A DNA stretch of 64,000 bases. It comes from Strobilurus pachycystidiatus (lineage: Eukaryota; Basidiomycota; Agaricomycetes; Agaricales; Physalacriaceae). Positions within the stretch are counted from its first letter, which is position 1. Each line of letters starts with the position of its first letter. The stretch lies in contig JAHLMK010000006.1 in assembly GCA_019915135.1 (NCBI GenBank), positions 2,170,001 to 2,234,000 of the forward strand. The letters run 5' to 3'. A program made the translations under genes and the position numbers. The notes beneath the pieces were generated by a model. The model saw nothing but the letters and a program-made list of their open reading frames with translations. It searched no databases and was not told where the DNA came from. Below are positions 60,481 through 64,000 of this stretch, piece by piece.

Positions 60481-60920
60481 TTTAGTTTGCTTGTTGGCTA
60501 TCATCTTGACTTTTTTTTGCACTACGGCACACTGAACTCACACGCACTATGTACATTTATATATATATTCATTTCTTGCTGACAGTTTGCTCGAAACTGA
60601 GGGTTGTGTGGCGCCGAGGGTATAGGTAAAGGTAAGTTTTTTTTTTCTGCGATAATCATTTACTGACTCCCTCATGCATAGTATGACTGGCTGGTCGTAA
60701 GCGAGCACTGACTGATGCGGTATTGGTCCGTGCACACAACGTCAGGGTGGTGCTGGCCCGTGCGCCCAACGCTAGCGCCAGGGCAACTGCAACCCTGCCG
60801 GCAATGGTATATATACCACGCTGGCGTTTCCTCTCTCTCTTCATTCCTCCCACCTTCTCTCTTTTTCTATTTTTCTTCTAGTCCTCGTCATCGTCTCCCG
60901 CCACCTCTCTCTCTCTCTCT
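60481..60920. other. Intergenic, promoter of the DUF6532 gene
   Basis: Contains a near-direct repeat of GGTGCTGGCCCGTGC/GGTCCGTGCACACAACG words (60720-60775), a TATATATA stretch at 60809-60817 and a CT-rich run just before the ATG at 60921, as is common at strong fungal promoters. Confidence 0.45.
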
Positions 60921-62582
60921 ATGTCTGGACGTCGGAGGGGCGGTGCTGCCTTGCGCACACCACCCAGCTCTACCTCGACCGCTGCTGCCTTGCGCACAGC
61001 TGGTTCCGCCGGTTTGTCCGCCGCTGCCAAGAAGAAGGCCGCCGCGGAGAAGAAGGCCGCCGATGCTGTTGGTACGTCGTCAGTGACCATGCGGGATTTT
61101 CCTGATTGGTTCCCAGCTGTTCGCGAACGGCAGGCCGCTCTTCTTGCCGCCGAAGAGGCCGACGACGACAACGCCGCCCTTGAGGCTGGACTCGTCGGTC
61201 AGTTGGTCAAATGACATATATTCACCAAAATTAACCGTTCTCCAGCTGCCAACATCAAGGCTGCTGCGCCGATCGTTACCGAAGACGAAGAGGATGAGCA
61301 GGACAAGCTGCCGCCCTCTTCCGACGACGAGCGCGACATTCCGGTCGCTTCGAGCGACCCGCCAGATGACGATGATGACTCTTACGATTCGTCTGCTGTT
61401 GTGCGTGTATTACTCATCTTCAATGTCTAATGTAATGACTTTTACAGCTGATCTCCTCCGACTCCGATCCCTTCGTCACACCCGTCAAGAAGTCGACCCG
61501 CAAGCGCGGCCGTCGGGACGATGATGAATGCGACGACGCTCATGGCCGTCGTGGCAAGAACCCGAAGGTGACGGCATCGGATTTCACTCCCCGAACCCTT
61601 CGTCTGGGTCACAAGAGCAAGAAAATGCTTGTTCTCGCTACCGCGACCGAGACGCCTTACCCCGGCGCTCTCCAACGCATGACCCACGTTGCCGACGTCA
61701 TCAAGAAGGTGGCCACAGATCCCGCCGCCGAGTCCGGCCTCTTGGATACTTATGAGCGCATCGTCAAGATCCCCCAAGTTTTCGAGAACTTGGTGATTTG
61801 GGTAAGTTTTTTATTGTCCTAATACATGTGTCTGACTTATTCCTAGACGGCCTATTCACGCGGTGCTTTTATGAACGCACTCATGCGCGTGGCTCGGGAC
61901 AAACTCGGACTTTTGGGATTGCCGGGTACTCACAGCCCGACTGACCTTTCCGAGATTGTACTTTGGCTCGAAAAGTCAGAGGGGTGGAAGTTTGGAGAGC
62001 TGGATCTAGTTGTATGTTTGTCGGTGTTGCTAAGGTTCTTACTCACTTCTCCTTGCAGAAGCGCTCATTCAACAAGAAACTTCCATTTCGGGCCGATTTT
62101 TTCGAGGCAGTTGCTCGGACCCTCTTGATGGAGGGACGTGGCAAGGCCAACAGTGAGGTTTTTCGCCACCTCATTGAGCTTCAGTCCCTTCCCATTGTCT
62201 TCATGGCTTTGGAGATGACTGCCGTGAGTTTTCCCTTCTATTAGTTTATCATGTGACCTGACTTGGACTTAGGTTGAACATGCTATTTCGGAGTGGCGCG
62301 AGGGTACCCAACGTCGTTTGGATTTCAAGGAGGATGCCTCAGTCAGGTACTATCATCACATCGCCAGCCTCAAACATGTTCAGAACAAGGCTCCCACCTA
62401 CCTTGCCAACATCCAGGCGGAGCTGTTTAAGACTATGCTGTGAGTTTCACGCTTCATCCTTGTTTATGTGCTTAAGATTATTCAGCATCCACACCAACAA
62501 GACTTTCTTACTCGAAACTTCAGTCACTGGAGCCATGGGCGAACTTGACTTTGATGACCTTGAGGCCTCTGCTCAAGGTTAA
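60921..62582 (+). CDS. DUF6532 domain protein
   Basis: Seven or more exons; followed joins (61202-61249, 61401-61447, 61803-61846, the intron ending at 62059, and 62224-62272) are all in frame. The N-terminus is Ala/Lys-rich (LSAAAKKKAAAEKKAADAV), then an acidic stretch and a basic KKSTRKRGRRDDDE patch that could be a nuclear signal. The C-terminal part fits DUF6532: AYSRGAFMNALMRVARDKLG, KLPFRADFFEAVARTLL, LPIVFMALEMTAVEHAISEW and LDFKEDASVRYYHHIASLKH. It ends LDFDDLEASAQG. DUF6532 proteins are a large Agaricomycete family of unknown function. This one lies in the KDZ element with the transposase. Confidence 0.72.
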
Positions 62583-63568
62583 CGGTCTTTCTTTTCTTTG
62601 CTTTACTGCTCTTTTGGTGCATCTAAACATAGCTTATTATCATCTTATTACACCCTCTCTTTTTGGTATCAGCATCCTTATAATTCAGTAGATAGTCTTA
62701 GGTAGCTTTAGGTAGCCTGCATTGCAATACAATTATCGTTAGCCATCTTTTCATTGTTTGAGTTGATTCAAGATAACCAATTGGTCTTTTTGTAACACTT
62801 GTTGGAAACTTATAAGACACTGCATGAACCCAGTAGCTTCAACGCCTTCTCGGTGCGTCTTGATAGTACTGTGTAAACGTAGCGTAGTTTTTCACAAAGC
62901 CAGTATAAGTATAGCTCTTAGTAACAGTGGCTTTTGATTGCCTTACATGCGCTTTCTATAAACTTGATAGTATCTTTGAAAGCTGCTGAAAGTATATCCG
63001 CTATTAATAATTGCTTAAGGACGCTTATTACATGCTTGTATTGCGCTGACTGAGTTCCCGATAGTAGCTTATGATGCTCGTAATAGCATGGTTCCCATCA
63101 ACATTAGCTTATAAACACTTTGAGAGGGCTTGTTACATGCCTATGTTGCGCTTACTGAGTTCTCGTTAGTAGCTCATGATGCTCGTAATAGCATGGTTCC
63201 CATCAACAATAGCTTATGGATACTTTGAGAGTGCTCGTCACATGCCTATGTTGCGCTTACTGAGTTCTCGTTAGTAGCTCATGATGCTCGTAATAGCATG
63301 GTTCCCATCAACAATAGCTTATGGATACTTTGAGAGTGCTCGTCACATGCCTATGTTGCGCTTACTGAGTTCTCGTTAGTAGCTCATGATGCTCGTAATA
63401 GCATGGTTCCCATCAACAATAGCTTATGGATACTTTGAGAGTGCTTGTTACATGCCTATGAAAGCTTTTAGAAGATTTAGAGTTGCTGTTGCTGGGAACC
63501 ATGCTCACAATTGCTTTCGTAGCTTTTTGGCTTTCAGAGCTTTTATAGCTTTTAGATGCCTTCATTTA
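62583..63568. other. Right subterminal arm of the KDZ element
   Basis: A/T-rich non-coding DNA with many AGCTTA, AAAGCTTT and TAGCTC words in both orientations, plus a tandem repeat (next entry). The left arm (52990-53350) is similar in character but shorter and without the tandem repeat. Confidence 0.6.
63031..63465 (+). repeat. 105-bp tandem repeat, four copies plus partial fifth
   Basis: Units start CATGCCTATGTTGCGC at 63136, 63241 and 63346; a more diverged first unit starts at 63031, and a partial fifth runs from 63451. Each unit includes GATGCTCGTAATAGCATGGT, itself containing the inverted words GATGCT/AGCATG. Units two to four are nearly identical. Confidence 0.95.
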
Positions 63569-63598
63569 ACTTAAGGCAATAGGGTGTTTCGTGATGAT

Positions 63599-64000
63599 GA
63601 TGTATACCCACTCTAGACAAATCAGAGACCTATAATCTTGTATCAATGACCCATAACTTACTGTCAGTACTTGCATGTCATTTACCGGATATTTGTCTGC
63701 CCTTTATGGACCTGAGTCTGGCACGAATCAATTCGCGCTTTCATTGCCTAGTTTCCTTGCTTTTTTCACTGTCTCCGTCAATCTTGAGCGTCGGGAATGG
63801 GTCCTCTTCATTCGACCGGGGTGTGTTGCTTAATTCGGAAGGTCACATATGCTTGTTTGGGCAGAGCCGAATCTTTGCCATCAGCGCTTCGGATTTAGCG
63901 GACAACAGGCCAAAACCTCCGAAATGGCGGTTGCAAATATGCCCTACTAACACTCGACGCTTGGAGAGCCCCTGGACCGCAGGAGAAGGTTGTAGAACCA
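63599..64000. other. Flanking DNA, no gene
   Basis: Right flank of the KDZ element, containing the outer inverted repeat end at 63930-63945. No coding frame seen. Confidence 0.45.

Larger units (their letters stand above)
52972..63598. mobile_element. KDZ (Plavaka) DNA transposon with two companion genes
   Basis: A 30-bp sequence containing CATCACGAAACACCCTATTG starts at 52972 and recurs inverted ending at 63598, with one mismatch. Both ends lead into A/T-rich arms with AAAGC words (52990-53350 and 62640-63570). Between lie a complete Plavaka transposase gene (-), a conserved companion gene (+) and a DUF6532 gene (+). The ends resemble those of the 7304-11353 element. If the element starts at CATC, the flanks share only AT. 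Confidence 0.78.
52756..63945. repeat. Outer inverted-repeat pair around the KDZ element
   Basis: AGGGCATATTTGCAAC at 52756-52771 is present inverted at 63930-63945, with weaker similarity for about 25 bp inward. The arms between these and the inner TIRs (about 216 and 347 bp) are otherwise unlike each other. They could be the ends of an older element into which the KDZ element jumped, or the true ends of a larger element. No clean target duplication is seen outside them. Confidence 0.6.

Noticed and set aside
7302..63600. 2-bp target duplications (GA and AT) for the two CATCA-ended elements
   Set aside because: Both flanks do match by 2 bp, but that is expected by chance often enough that it cannot be used to define the ends.

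Overview
The window is nuclear DNA of a filamentous basidiomycete, most likely an Agaricomycete. Protein-coding genes are cut by many short introns (about 48-60 nt, GT/AG), and the protein families present are typical of that class: Plavaka (KDZ) transposase, DUF6532, DUF6535, NACHT-ankyrin NLR, tandem YAT-type amino-acid permeases, and a chromodomain Ty3/gypsy element. More than half of the window is mobile DNA. No bacterial features, rRNA genes or convincing tRNA genes were seen. All calls come from reading the sequence; no database search was run. Region by region: 1-4908 is the 3' part of a Ty3/gypsy chromovirus-type LTR retrotransposon. It has a textbook -1 frameshift signal between gag and pol, and a TGA that cuts off the chromodomain. 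It abuts an uncharacterised minus-strand ORF (5410-6432). 7304-11353 is a 4-kb sequence bounded by 20-bp inverted repeats that match those of the large KDZ element at the other end of the window. 11502-16128 is a DUF6535 membrane-protein gene split by a 1.7-kb hAT-like insertion (13297-15020) with 8-bp target duplications. 16360-16870 is a foldback repeat. 17316-34778 is a mostly ordinary genic stretch: a conserved fungal protein, two tandem amino-acid permeases, an F-box-like gene, a secreted alpha/beta hydrolase, a single-pass membrane protein and a CENP-B/HTH DNA-binding protein. 35683-45054 is a 9.4-kb Mutator-like element (MULE) with ~44-bp terminal inverted repeats and a 9-bp target duplication. 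It sits ~100 bp upstream of the start codon of a decayed second copy of the membrane-protein gene; the intact copy at 32.6-33.0 kb shows the empty site. The MULE carries a transposase gene, an apparently intact eight-exon gene for a TET/JBP-like 2OG-Fe(II) dioxygenase, and a Cys/His-rich protein gene. 45304-46231 and 46418-47054 are two copies of a TIR element with 7-bp target duplications. 47235-51499 is a NACHT-ankyrin NLR gene with two in-frame TGA codons and twelve nearly identical 33-residue ankyrin repeats. 52972-63598 is a ~10.6-kb KDZ element with a full-length Plavaka transposase, a conserved companion protein, a DUF6532 protein and a 105-bp tandem repeat in its right arm. It is bracketed by a second, outer pair of inverted repeats (52756 and 63945). 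The main story is cargo-bearing DNA transposons. One is a MULE that appears to carry a DNA-base-modifying dioxygenase, and the other is a KDZ element carrying two non-transposase genes. Both seem structurally intact, and related or older elements have disrupted host genes around them.
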